Shown piece after piece: positions 1-5,378 of a stretch of 5,378 bases of DNA. The stretch is from the NCBI GenBank assembly GCA_945861845.1, contig CAMAWS010000263.1, positions 1 to 5,378 of the forward strand. Direction: 5' to 3'. The first letter of the stretch is position 1. Every line of letters begins with the position of its first letter. The translations under genes were made by a program, and so were the position numbers. The DNA is from Candidatus Sulfopaludibacter sp. SbA3 (GTDB lineage Bacteria; Acidobacteriota; Terriglobia; 20CM-2-55-15). The notes beneath the pieces are model-generated. The model was not told the origin of the DNA and ran no database searches. It was given only the letters and a program-made list of their open reading frames with translations.

Positions 1-567
1 GAACGTTTGCGCGAGGCTTCGCTCGTTATCGGCACTATTTGTGTGCTGCGCCCTGAAAAAGACCTCCCCACTTTGATTGAGGCCTTCGCGCGCGTTCGAC
101 ACCTCAAAGCGGGATTGAAACTGATCCTTGTGGGCTGGGGCTCGGTGCAGCCGGAACTGGAAGCCTTGAGCGCGCGGCTTGGGCTGGGAGAAGATTGCCT
201 GTTCGAACCGGCGACTTCGAACGTGCCGTTCTGGATGCGCGGTATCGACATCTTCGTGCTGCCTTCGATTTCGGAAGCTTTTTCAAATTCTCTACTTGAG
301 GCCATGGCGTGCGGTTGCTGTCCGGTCGGTTCCCGCGTGGGAGGAACGCCTGAGCTGATTGAGCACGGAAGGCGCGGCCTGTTGTTCGAACCCGGGAATG
401 TCGCGGATCTGGCGAATCAACTGGCCTTCGCGATCGAACAGGAGCCGCGGCGTAAGGCGATGGCGGCAGAAGCGGCACGCTTCGCCCGGGAACAGCTTTC
501 TATCGAAGTCGCCGTCGGCCGCATGGAGAATTTGTACGGCTCGCTTATCGAAGCGGGCGGCGGCTGA
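1..567 (+). CDS. Glycosyltransferase family 4 (GT-B fold), C-terminal part, truncated by window start
   Basis: The reading frame is open from base 1, so the gene begins upstream; 188 residues are visible before TGA at 565-567. It is the nucleotide-sugar-binding half of a GT-B glycosyltransferase, a class that transfers a sugar from an NDP-sugar to a glycan or lipid-linked acceptor at the cytoplasmic face of the inner membrane. Visible landmarks, numbered in the fragment: the start of the C-terminal Rossmann domain with GTICVLRPEKD at 11-21 (R17 and K20 fit the donor-phosphate-binding pair), the strand LKLILVGWG at 39-47, and the E-x7-E motif at E92 to E100 (SEAFSNSLLEAMACG), which is diagnostic of retaining GT4 enzymes. 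VGGTPELIEHGRRGLLFEPGN (113-133) is the usual following loop, and the terminal helix ends normally. The TTG at 7 is not a credible start because the fold needs an N-terminal domain of about 180 residues. Donor and acceptor cannot be told from this half. Neighbouring flippase and deacetylase genes support an exopolysaccharide role. Confidence 0.93.
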   Translation, partial: ERLREASLVIGTICVLRPEKDLPTLIEAFARVRHLKAGLKLILVGWGSVQPELEALSARLGLGEDCLFEPATSNVPFWMRGIDIFVLPSISEAFSNSLLEAMACGCCPVGSRVGGTPELIEHGRRGLLFEPGNVADLANQLAFAIEQEPRRKAMAAEAARFAREQLSIEVAVGRMENLYGSLIEAGGG

Positions 568-628
568 GGGGGAGGCGCGAATATCGCGATTCAATGCGGC
601 ACCCGTATCATCCGATGGCCAATTTGCC

Positions 629-655
629 CGTGACCTGCTTGCAGATCACGTTCTT
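629..655 (+). terminator. Possible intrinsic terminator after the glycosyltransferase gene
   Basis: Bases 629-633 (CGTGA) pair with 646-650 (TCACG). After one C-A mismatch (634/645), 635-637 (CTG) pair with 642-644 (CAG) around a CTTG loop. The stem is followed at once by TTCTT (651-655). It lies 62 bases after the glycosyltransferase stop, a sensible place for a terminator in a convergent gap. The stem is short with a mismatch and the T-run is weak, so it could be chance. Confidence 0.35.
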
Positions 656-900
656 CCATCAGTTGCCGTTTCAGCAACCGCTGTAATTATCATTGATCCG
701 GTATCGAGTGCCGGCGGGCTTCGTGCTCGAAGAATTCAAGAGCGGTCACACCACAGAATCATGGTTGCGGCGGCTGCTACCAGCTCCGAGGAGTTCTTCA
801 AAGCCCAGGACGTGTGCGACGACTATACGCGCAAGACCGGGAGCATCAACTCGAAATTTTAAGGCGTCTGGCATTCAGGTGCTTTTTGCCGTCGCCGATT

Positions 901-929
901 CCCGCCCCATCCGCTACTTGAAGGGCGGG
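901..929. repeat. GC-rich inverted repeat in the convergent gap
   Basis: CCCGCCC at 901-907 is the exact reverse complement of GGGCGGG at 923-929, with 15 bases between. It lies about 80 bases beyond the flippase stop (which reads right to left), so it could act as a transcription-pausing or RNA-stabilising hairpin. No T-run follows on either strand, so it does not qualify as a standard intrinsic terminator. Seven-base GC-only matches are not rare in GC-rich DNA. Confidence 0.25.
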
Positions 930-1009
930 GACAAATGCGCTGCCCGCCCGGGTTAGAAGCATCGCCGGTGACCATGAGCCGCGATCCGTTGGCGATCTTT
1001 GAACGATCC

Positions 1010-2584
1010 TCAGCCCTTCCGGCCCAGACGCCGGGAAATCCAACTCACCGCAGCTCCCCGGTGCTCAGGTTCCGCGCAGAGCAGGAAACCGGCCGTGTAG
1101 TAAACCGCAGCCAGCAGGCCCAGGACAAAGAACAGCTCAGGCCAGTTACGTCCGGCAACCCAGTGCGTCCGGATCGCGCTACCGAGCATCCATAGCGGAA
1201 TCGCGAGAGCAGTGGGTCGAAGGTAAATCTCCCGCATGTAAGTCAAGTAACTTGCGTCGAGATTCCGGCAGAAAAGCCATGGAGTATAAAGACCGCGGTT
1301 CAAAACCAGCAAGAGCGAGGTCCAGATCGCGGCGCCAAAAATTCCGTAGCGCGGACTGATGATGAAAAGGCCAATTACGCTGAATGCCGATTCGAACGTC
1401 AGGCTGCGGGCGAAACGCTGGTGTTTGGCGATTCCATAGAGAATGCAACTGGAGCAGAACTGCGCGGCCGCGCCGAAGGATAAGGAAAGGGCCATTACCG
1501 GCATCAGCCGGGCGCTGTTCACGGCGAATTCCTGGCCTACCCAGACGTAGATAAGTTCCCATCGATAGACACAGAGAAAAACGGTGAGCGGCATCGTAAG
1601 GATGTAGCAGTAGCGGTTCCCGAAAGTGCCCATCCTGACGATCTGCGCGGTTTCTCCACGCGCGGCCATTTCAGTGGCGTTCGGTGTCATGATGGCTCCG
1701 ACCCGCGAGACCGAATCCATGGCAACCTGTAGGAAACGAGTGGGGAGTGAATAGAACCCCACGAACCGGGACGGCAGGAAGTGGCCGACCAGAACCGGTA
1801 CGCCCTGATTGAGAAACATCAGGGAAACGCCGGCGACGACGGTGTGAAATCCGAAATGCGCCATGTCTTTGGCGCACTGCCAGCTGACAAACCTGCGGGA
1901 TAGTTGCAAGGCCGGGAAAGCGCGCCGGAACACCGGATAGGCCACCGCATATGCGCCCAACTGCGCCGCAACCAGGGTGACGGCCATTTGGACAGGTCCA
2001 TAGCCGAAGTAGAGGAGAAGACCCCATCCAGTGGCCCGGACGATGGAAGACGCCATCCAGATGGTGTTGTTCACGCGGAAAAGGCTGAAGGATTCAAGGC
2101 CGCCGCGGAATACGCCCACAACCAGGCTGACCGACCAGCCGATCCCCGTGATCAGCACCAGAGTCGAAAACTCGCCTCGATAGACTGGGTCAAGCTTGAA
2201 CAATCTTTGCGCATAAGTGAAAAGTATCAGCACGACGACGATCGACGCGCTGGCGGTTACAGAGAAGATGGCGAGGCTCGTGTTAATAGCGCGGTTGACG
2301 CCGTCGTTATCGCCCAGCGCGTGAGCTTTGGCGGAAAAATTGATCAACGCGGATTTGAAACCCAGGTCGAACAAAAGGAGGTAATCCGCGACGGCCAGCA
2401 CCAGCGCCCAGATCCCGTACCGATCGGCTCCGAGCTTACGAATCATGTACGGCGAGAGAACGAAACCGATGAACAGATTGACGCCGACGGCAAGCCAGCC
2501 TGATAACACGTTCACGAGCAAGCGCTTAGCACGTCTGGGCGGTTCCGCGCTCCGGATGGGCTGCGCGTCTTCGGTGGGATCCAT
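1010..2584 (-). CDS. Polysaccharide flippase, Wzx/MATE-like (MOP superfamily, COG2244 type)
   Basis: A 524-residue integral membrane protein, the usual length for this family, which flips lipid-linked repeat units from the cytoplasmic to the periplasmic side of the inner membrane. About 12-14 hydrophobic segments alternate with short charged loops. Clear examples lie near residues 23-44, 57-72, 103-123, 140-158, 198-218, 246-268, 326-342, 397-421, 460-474 and 483-504. The first helix followed by LSPYMIRKLGADRYGIWAL (43-61) is the typical N-terminal signature of Wzx-like exporters. A charged cytoplasmic lead (MDPTEDAQPIRSAEPPRRAK) precedes helix 1, and a basic tail (ISRRLGRKG) ends it. The start at ATG 2584-2582 was chosen because the frame can be extended 35 codons to 2689, but that would run through the AT-rich intergenic region nearly to the divergent methyltransferase start. 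No strong ribosome binding site precedes it; TTG one codon upstream is an alternative. It is the only - strand gene here, between + strand glycan genes. Family is secure; the exact substrate is unknown. Confidence 0.9.
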   Translation of the reverse strand: MDPTEDAQPIRSAEPPRRAKRLLVNVLSGWLAVGVNLFIGFVLSPYMIRKLGADRYGIWALVLAVADYLLLFDLGFKSALINFSAKAHALGDNDGVNRAINTSLAIFSVTASASIVVVLILFTYAQRLFKLDPVYRGEFSTLVLITGIGWSVSLVVGVFRGGLESFSLFRVNNTIWMASSIVRATGWGLLLYFGYGPVQMAVTLVAAQLGAYAVAYPVFRRAFPALQLSRRFVSWQCAKDMAHFGFHTVVAGVSLMFLNQGVPVLVGHFLPSRFVGFYSLPTRFLQVAMDSVSRVGAIMTPNATEMAARGETAQIVRMGTFGNRYCYILTMPLTVFLCVYRWELIYVWVGQEFAVNSARLMPVMALSLSFGAAAQFCSSCILYGIAKHQRFARSLTFESAFSVIGLFIISPRYGIFGAAIWTSLLLVLNRGLYTPWLFCRNLDASYLTYMREIYLRPTALAIPLWMLGSAIRTHWVAGRNWPELFFVLGLLAAVYYTAGFLLCAEPEHRGAAVSWISRRLGRKG

Positions 2585-2696
2585 CAACAGTCTTATCGTA
2601 TACCCTATGGAAAATAGCGCAAAATCGGCAAATATTGGGTACTGTATTACAATAGTATCTGCATTCGCGTGCCGAGGGAGAGGCGCCATCCGCTAA
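2585..2696. promoter_or_regulatory. AT-rich divergent intergenic region between flippase and methyltransferase
   Basis: These 112 bases separate the start codons of two genes read in opposite directions, and bases 2590-2660 are much richer in A and T than the surrounding coding DNA. Promoters for both directions are expected here. The best + strand match is listed separately. For the flippase, the - strand reads TTGCGC, 16 bases, then TACGAT (about 2597-2624), a weak -35/-10 pair. An imperfect dyad lies at 2640-2657 (TACT...AGTA ends, 12 of 18 symmetric positions) and overlaps the + strand -10 candidate, so it could be an operator. The dyad is weak evidence on its own. Confidence 0.55.
2625..2653 (+). 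promoter_or_regulatory. Candidate sigma-70-type promoter for the methyltransferase gene
   Basis: TCGGCA at 2625-2630 (4 of 6 to TTGACA) is followed after exactly 17 bases by TACAAT at 2648-2653 (5 of 6 to TATAAT). A transcript would begin near 2660, leaving roughly 37 bases of leader. A purine-rich GAGGGAGAGG at 2674-2683 precedes the ATG at 2697, though its 13-base spacing is long. This assumes a standard housekeeping sigma factor. Confidence 0.4.
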
Positions 2697-3473
2697 ATGA
2701 AGATCCACCAGGAGGAGCTTGCCGACGTCGACCGGTATCTCCAGAACAACGCACATTGGACGCTTGAAGCTCACCGCCCGCACTTTGACCGTTACCTGCG
2801 GCCAATAAAGCAATACGTCAAAGTCGACCCCAGCACGAAGATGCTGGAGGTTGGAACGGGGACCGGCTGGTTTCCGACTCTCTGTAGTATGGACGGTCTG
2901 CAATGCCGGGGTCTGGAGATCAGCCCGCAATTGATCGAGTACGCGCGCAAAACCGCCGCCGAATACGGAATCGAACCGGATATTCACTTAGGGAATCTGG
3001 AAGATTTCGACATCGGCGAGTGTGAGTACGACGTGATCGTCTGTTCCAACGTATTTGAGCACGTGGAATACTGGCGGACCGGCGTAGCCAAGATTTTCCG
3101 CGCCTTAAAGCCAGGCGGCGCGATGTATTTCGAATCCACCAACAAGTTCAGCTTTCAATCTGGAGAATACGACGGCTTCCCGCTCTACGGCTGGCTTCCG
3201 GACCGGATGCGGTACAATCTCCGGACTGCGGTTCATGGTCCGGACATCATGAAGTTGGGCATCGATTTTCATCAATTCACTCACGGCATGCTGCGGAAGG
3301 AATTCAAGAAAGCGGGCTTTTCGAGAATCTACGACCGCGTGGAGATCGCGGCCGAGGAAGCTGTCAGCAGCGAGCTACGCCGGCTCGCCGTGCGCTGGTC
3401 GAGAAAATCTCCGGTAATCAAAGCTCTCGCTCTAACTTTCGCGGAAGCCACACGATTTATCTGCATTAGATAA
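2697..3473 (+). CDS. Class I SAM-dependent methyltransferase (Methyltransf_11/23-like)
   Basis: A 258-residue soluble protein predicted to move a methyl group from S-adenosylmethionine to an unknown acceptor. The Rossmann-fold motifs stand in order: motif I MLEVGTGTGWF at 49-59 (glycine-rich SAM loop), the acidic end of strand 2 at E74 (RGLEIS), GNLEDFDIGE at 99-108 where the adenine-contacting acidic residue is expected, motif IV YDVIVCSNVFEHV at 111-123, and the LKPGGAMYF strand-turn at 137-145. HQFTHGMLRKEFKKAGF (192-208) is the usual C-terminal helix before the last strand. The SNVFEHV form is shared with UbiG-like and many glycan-cluster methyltransferases. The N-terminal 45 residues and the stretch 150-190, rich in aromatic residues, probably shape the acceptor site. 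ATG at 2697 is preceded by GAGGGAGAGG. The deacetylase gene follows 74 bases later on the same strand. A sugar or lipid-linked glycan acceptor is inferred from the neighbourhood only. Confidence 0.85.
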   Translation: MKIHQEELADVDRYLQNNAHWTLEAHRPHFDRYLRPIKQYVKVDPSTKMLEVGTGTGWFPTLCSMDGLQCRGLEISPQLIEYARKTAAEYGIEPDIHLGNLEDFDIGECEYDVIVCSNVFEHVEYWRTGVAKIFRALKPGGAMYFESTNKFSFQSGEYDGFPLYGWLPDRMRYNLRTAVHGPDIMKLGIDFHQFTHGMLRKEFKKAGFSRIYDRVEIAAEEAVSSELRRLAVRWSRKSPVIKALALTFAEATRFICIR

Positions 3474-3524
3474 GCGATAGTAAAAGTAAACCAACCTGGA
3501 TTGAGCCAGCCACTGCGTGCGAGA

Positions 3525-3551
3525 ATGAATGCCGAAGGAGCAGGCAAGTGA
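3525..3551 (+). CDS. Possible 8-codon leader ORF overlapping the deacetylase start
   Basis: ATG at 3525-3527 opens a frame encoding MNAEGAGK and stops at TGA 3549-3551, so its stop overlaps the deacetylase GTG start as GTGA (3548-3551). Such four-base overlaps often couple translation of the second gene to the first. The ribosome binding site of the deacetylase lies inside it. Its own ribosome binding site is weak (GCGAGA just upstream), and so short a frame can arise by chance. Confidence 0.15.
   Translation: MNAEGAGK
3535..3540 (+). promoter_or_regulatory. Strong ribosome binding site that fixes the GTG start of the deacetylase
   Basis: AAGGAG lies seven bases before the GTG at 3548. This near-consensus Shine-Dalgarno sequence at ideal spacing decides for the GTG, which has no competing in-frame start immediately upstream. 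Confidence 0.8.
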
Positions 3552-4351
3552 TCACCAGACAGGCGCTCTCCATCGTTTACCACGATGTCGTCGAGCCCGG
3601 CCAGTCCGATGCCAGTGGATTTCCGGGCAAACTGGCGGGGCACTACAAACTCGACCGCGCGGATTTCGTAAGGCACCTTGAGGCCATTCATGCGGCCATC
3701 GGGAGCAAGGGCGTCGACACCACGGATGCCCTCCACAACCACGCGGTTCGTTTGTTCCTCACGTTTGACGACGGTGGATCGAGCGCCTATTCGCCGATCG
3801 CGGACAGCCTCGAACGTTTCGGCTGGCGCGGTCATTTCTTCGTGACCACGAATTACATCGGGACGAGAAGTTTTCTTTCAAAGGAGCAGATCAGGGAGCT
3901 GCGCCGGCGCGGACACGTGATAGGAAGTCACTCGGCGACGCATCCGGGAAAAATGTCGGCCTGCGATTGGGACCAATTGGTGGAGGAGTGGGGGGTGAGC
4001 ACGGTCGTGCTTGCGGACATTTTGGGAGAGCCGGTAACCACCGCCGCGGTGCCCGGCGGCTTTTATTCGCGAAAGGTTGCAAGGTGCGCCGCCGCGGCCG
4101 GTATCAGGGTGCTTTTCAACTCGGAGCCCACCATGGTTCCACACCGTGTCCACAACTGTGCCGTCATGGGCCGGTACGTTGTCCTGCGCGGCATGCCGCC
4201 CTCTGTTTCCGCGGCGCTCGCCTCCGGCCGGCAATGGGAACGGACCCGCCAAAGCCTTGCCTGGAGTATCAAGAAACCGCTCAAATCGCTGAGCGGATAC
4301 GCCTGGCTGCGGAGAATGTGGCTGAACACCGTATTTCGAGAAAAGGAATAG
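3548..4351 (+). CDS. Polysaccharide deacetylase, NodB domain (carbohydrate esterase 4-like)
   Basis: A 267-residue protein of the family that removes N- or O-acetyl groups from polysaccharides using a divalent metal. Visible motifs: strand 1 with YHDV at 11-14; motif 1 TFDDG at 72-76 (D74 as catalytic base, D75 as metal ligand); motif 2 SHSATHP at 127-133 (H128 and H132 as metal ligands); and a motif-3-like AVPGGFYSRKVARCAAAAGI at 167-186. The PGGFYS form followed by a GIRVLFNSEPT strand is, from memory, common in exopolysaccharide-cluster deacetylases. It differs from the RxPxG motif of classical chitin or peptidoglycan deacetylases. A C-terminal LxxH motif is not evident. No signal peptide or membrane helix is seen, so a cytoplasmic, biosynthetic role is more likely than a cell-wall one, unless export is unconventional. 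The basic C-terminus (230-267) might touch the membrane. The start is GTG, fixed by AAGGAG seven bases upstream. The sulfatase gene begins two bases after its stop, pointing to one operon. Confidence 0.88.
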   Translation: MITRQALSIVYHDVVEPGQSDASGFPGKLAGHYKLDRADFVRHLEAIHAAIGSKGVDTTDALHNHAVRLFLTFDDGGSSAYSPIADSLERFGWRGHFFVTTNYIGTRSFLSKEQIRELRRRGHVIGSHSATHPGKMSACDWDQLVEEWGVSTVVLADILGEPVTTAAVPGGFYSRKVARCAAAAGIRVLFNSEPTMVPHRVHNCAVMGRYVVLRGMPPSVSAALASGRQWERTRQSLAWSIKKPLKSLSGYAWLRRMWLNTVFREKE

Positions 4352-4353
4352 CA

Positions 4354-5378
4354 ATGCTTACCAGGCGCGCTGTGATGACCGCGCTTGCGGCGCATCCGGC
4401 AGCCGCGCCGCGATCCGGACGCAAGCCGAATTTCCTGTTCCTGATCGCCGACGATCACGCCGGATACGTCCTCGGCGCGGACGGCAATCGCCTGGCCCGG
4501 ACGCCGAATCTCGACCGGCTCGCCTCCGAAGGAACCCGTTTCTCCGGTCACTACTGCAATTCTCCGGTCTGTACGCCATCGCGGCAGTCGATTCTCACCG
4601 GGCAAATGCCTTGCATGGCGGGCGTCACGGTTCTGTCGACGCCCCTCGCCGAGGATAAGCCCACCATCGCGAAGCAACTGCGCGAGGCAGGCTACCGGAC
4701 CGCCGTTTTTGGAAAGATGCACTTCAACCGGCAGTCACGCGCGGGCATGCACGGCTTCGAATCGCTGATGACCGATTCGGACACGGCGAAAGTTTACGCC
4801 GCGCGCGTGCGTCCGAAGCCCGCCCCGCCCGAGGTTCGCGTCAAGCCGCCATGGAAGCCGTTTCAAGACCCGGCCCGCGTCTGGCTTAACGCGGAAAAGC
4901 TGCCCTACCCACGTTACGAAGAGGACATGACCGGCACGTTCCTCGCGCGGGAAGGCTGCCGTTTCATGGAAGAACACAAGGGCGACCCGTTCGCCCTCTG
5001 GGTGAGCTTCCTCGAACCACACTCGCCGTTCGATTTTCCGATTGAATACACAAACCGTTTCGCCCCGGCTGGTTTCTCCGTTCCCCGCGTGGGACCGGAG
5101 GACGCCTGGCAAATTCCGCTGATCTTCCGCGGTCTTTCGGATGAAGAGAAACGCGGTATTATCGCCGCCTACTACACTTCGGTCAGCTTTCTTGATCGCA
5201 ACGTGGGCCTGGTGCTCAATAAATTACGCGAACTTGATCTTGAGCAAGACACGCTCGTCGTCTACATGGCGGACCACGGTTACAGCCTGGGCCAGCACGG
5301 ACGTTTCGAGAAGCACTGCTGTTACGATCCGGCTCTGCGCGTGCCGCTGATCATGCGATTTCCTGGCCGCATCCGCCG
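4354..5378 (+). CDS. Type I (formylglycine-dependent) sulfatase, truncated by window end
   Basis: The frame runs open for 341 codons from ATG 4354 to the window edge, and the family usually has 450-550 residues, so the C-terminal part is missing. These enzymes hydrolyse sulfate esters, often on polysaccharides, after a Cys in C-x-P-S-R is oxidised to formylglycine. That motif is CTPSRQSILTG at 73-83, with C73 as the modified residue and R77 conserved. Other expected active-site residues are present: D33 and D34 in IADDHA, K121 and H123 in GKMHF, H223 in EPHSPF, D307 and H308 in MADHGYSLGQHG, and K320 in FEKHCCYDP. The Cys-type motif fits maturation by the aerobic FGE or an anaerobic anSME enzyme; neither gene is in view. 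The N-terminus (TRRAVMTALAA, then HPAAAP) looks like a short Tat signal with an AxA-type cleavage site near residue 18, suggesting export already folded. AAGGA at 4343-4347, six bases before the ATG and inside the end of the deacetylase gene, supports this start and joint translation. Substrate cannot be assigned. Confidence 0.93.
   Translation, partial: MLTRRAVMTALAAHPAAAPRSGRKPNFLFLIADDHAGYVLGADGNRLARTPNLDRLASEGTRFSGHYCNSPVCTPSRQSILTGQMPCMAGVTVLSTPLAEDKPTIAKQLREAGYRTAVFGKMHFNRQSRAGMHGFESLMTDSDTAKVYAARVRPKPAPPEVRVKPPWKPFQDPARVWLNAEKLPYPRYEEDMTGTFLAREGCRFMEEHKGDPFALWVSFLEPHSPFDFPIEYTNRFAPAGFSVPRVGPEDAWQIPLIFRGLSDEEKRGIIAAYYTSVSFLDRNVGLVLNKLRELDLEQDTLVVYMADHGYSLGQHGRFEKHCCYDPALRVPLIMRFPGRIR

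Larger units (their letters stand above)
568..1009. other. 442-base gap between convergent genes, no intact gene seen
   Basis: This stretch separates the end of the + strand glycosyltransferase from the end of the - strand flippase. Open frames exist on both strands, but none combines a start codon, a ribosome binding site and a protein-like composition. The + frame that stays open to TAA at 860-862 has no ATG of its own inside the gap before 760, and otherwise only reads in from inside the glycosyltransferase gene. A part of it from about 680 (AVIIIDPVSSAGG) looks faintly like the first strand and loop of ATP-grasp proteins, so a decayed gene is possible. Two hairpins are visible, one at 629-650 and one at 901-929. 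No repeats, tRNA or insertion-sequence ends were recognised. Confidence 0.6.

Noticed and set aside
359..862. 167-codon + strand open frame starting inside the glycosyltransferase gene
   Set aside because: The first 70 codons are an out-of-frame reading of a well-supported glycosyltransferase. Only the later part (from about 680) deserved comment, as a possible remnant.
693..956. 87-codon + strand frame in the convergent gap
   Set aside because: No ribosome binding site, arginine-, serine- and proline-rich composition typical of a random frame in GC-rich DNA, and no recognisable family.
1904..2503. 199-codon + strand open frame
   Set aside because: It lies antisense inside the flippase gene, its product is rich in D, R, Q and E without fold-like patterning, and the flippase frame on the other strand has clear membrane helices.
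2585..2689. Extension of the flippase by 35 codons to an upstream ATG at 2689
   Set aside because: The added residues come from the AT-rich intergenic region, would leave no room for divergent promoters, and precede the charged MDPTEDAQPI lead that normally begins such proteins.
2526..2987. 153-codon - strand frame across the divergent intergenic region
   Set aside because: It overlaps the methyltransferase N-terminus antisense and the flippase start out of frame; no domain pattern is visible.
4063..4722. 219-codon - strand open frame
   Set aside because: It is antisense to the deacetylase-sulfatase junction, where both + strand genes have recognisable catalytic motifs; the long opposite frame follows from GC-rich codon use.
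1..5378. CRISPR array, tRNA, insertion-sequence ends or phage-defence genes
   Set aside because: No regularly spaced repeats, cloverleaf-like stretches, transposase motifs or nuclease/defence domains were seen on either strand.

Overview
The window reads as part of a bacterial exopolysaccharide or surface-glycan locus. It holds five protein-coding genes, two of them cut by the window edges. The DNA is moderately GC-rich and densely coded, apart from a 442-base gap near the left end and a short AT-rich divergent intergenic region. The organism cannot be fixed from this sequence. A Tat-type leader on a formylglycine-type sulfatase next to polysaccharide genes, at this base composition, would suit an acidobacterium (Solibacter/Bryobacter-like) or a member of the Planctomycetota/Verrucomicrobiota. 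This is inference from gene content, not a phylogenetic result.

Layout, left to right. Positions 1-567 (+) are the C-terminal half of a GT-B fold, GT4-type glycosyltransferase. Positions 568-1009 contain no convincing intact gene; they hold a possible terminator hairpin and one stretch that faintly resembles the start of an ATP-grasp protein. Positions 1010-2584 (-) encode a Wzx/MATE-like polysaccharide flippase that converges on the glycosyltransferase. Positions 2585-2696 are an AT-rich divergent promoter region. Then three + strand genes follow: a SAM-dependent methyltransferase (2697-3473), a NodB-type polysaccharide deacetylase (3548-4351, GTG start with a strong ribosome binding site), and a type I sulfatase (4354 to beyond the right edge). 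The sulfatase starts two bases after the deacetylase stop.

How they may work together (inference): the glycosyltransferase would extend a lipid-linked repeat unit, the flippase would move it across the inner membrane, and the methyltransferase and deacetylase would modify the sugar or its acyl groups. The sulfatase is the unusual partner. It has all the expected catalytic residues and is probably exported, so it may remove sulfate from the same or a foreign polysaccharide. I found no tRNA, rRNA, CRISPR array, insertion sequence or obvious repeat, and nothing that clearly amounts to a new type of system. The items most worth a second look are the tight deacetylase-sulfatase pair, the non-coding gap with its possible gene remnant, and the small overlapping leader ORF in front of the deacetylase.
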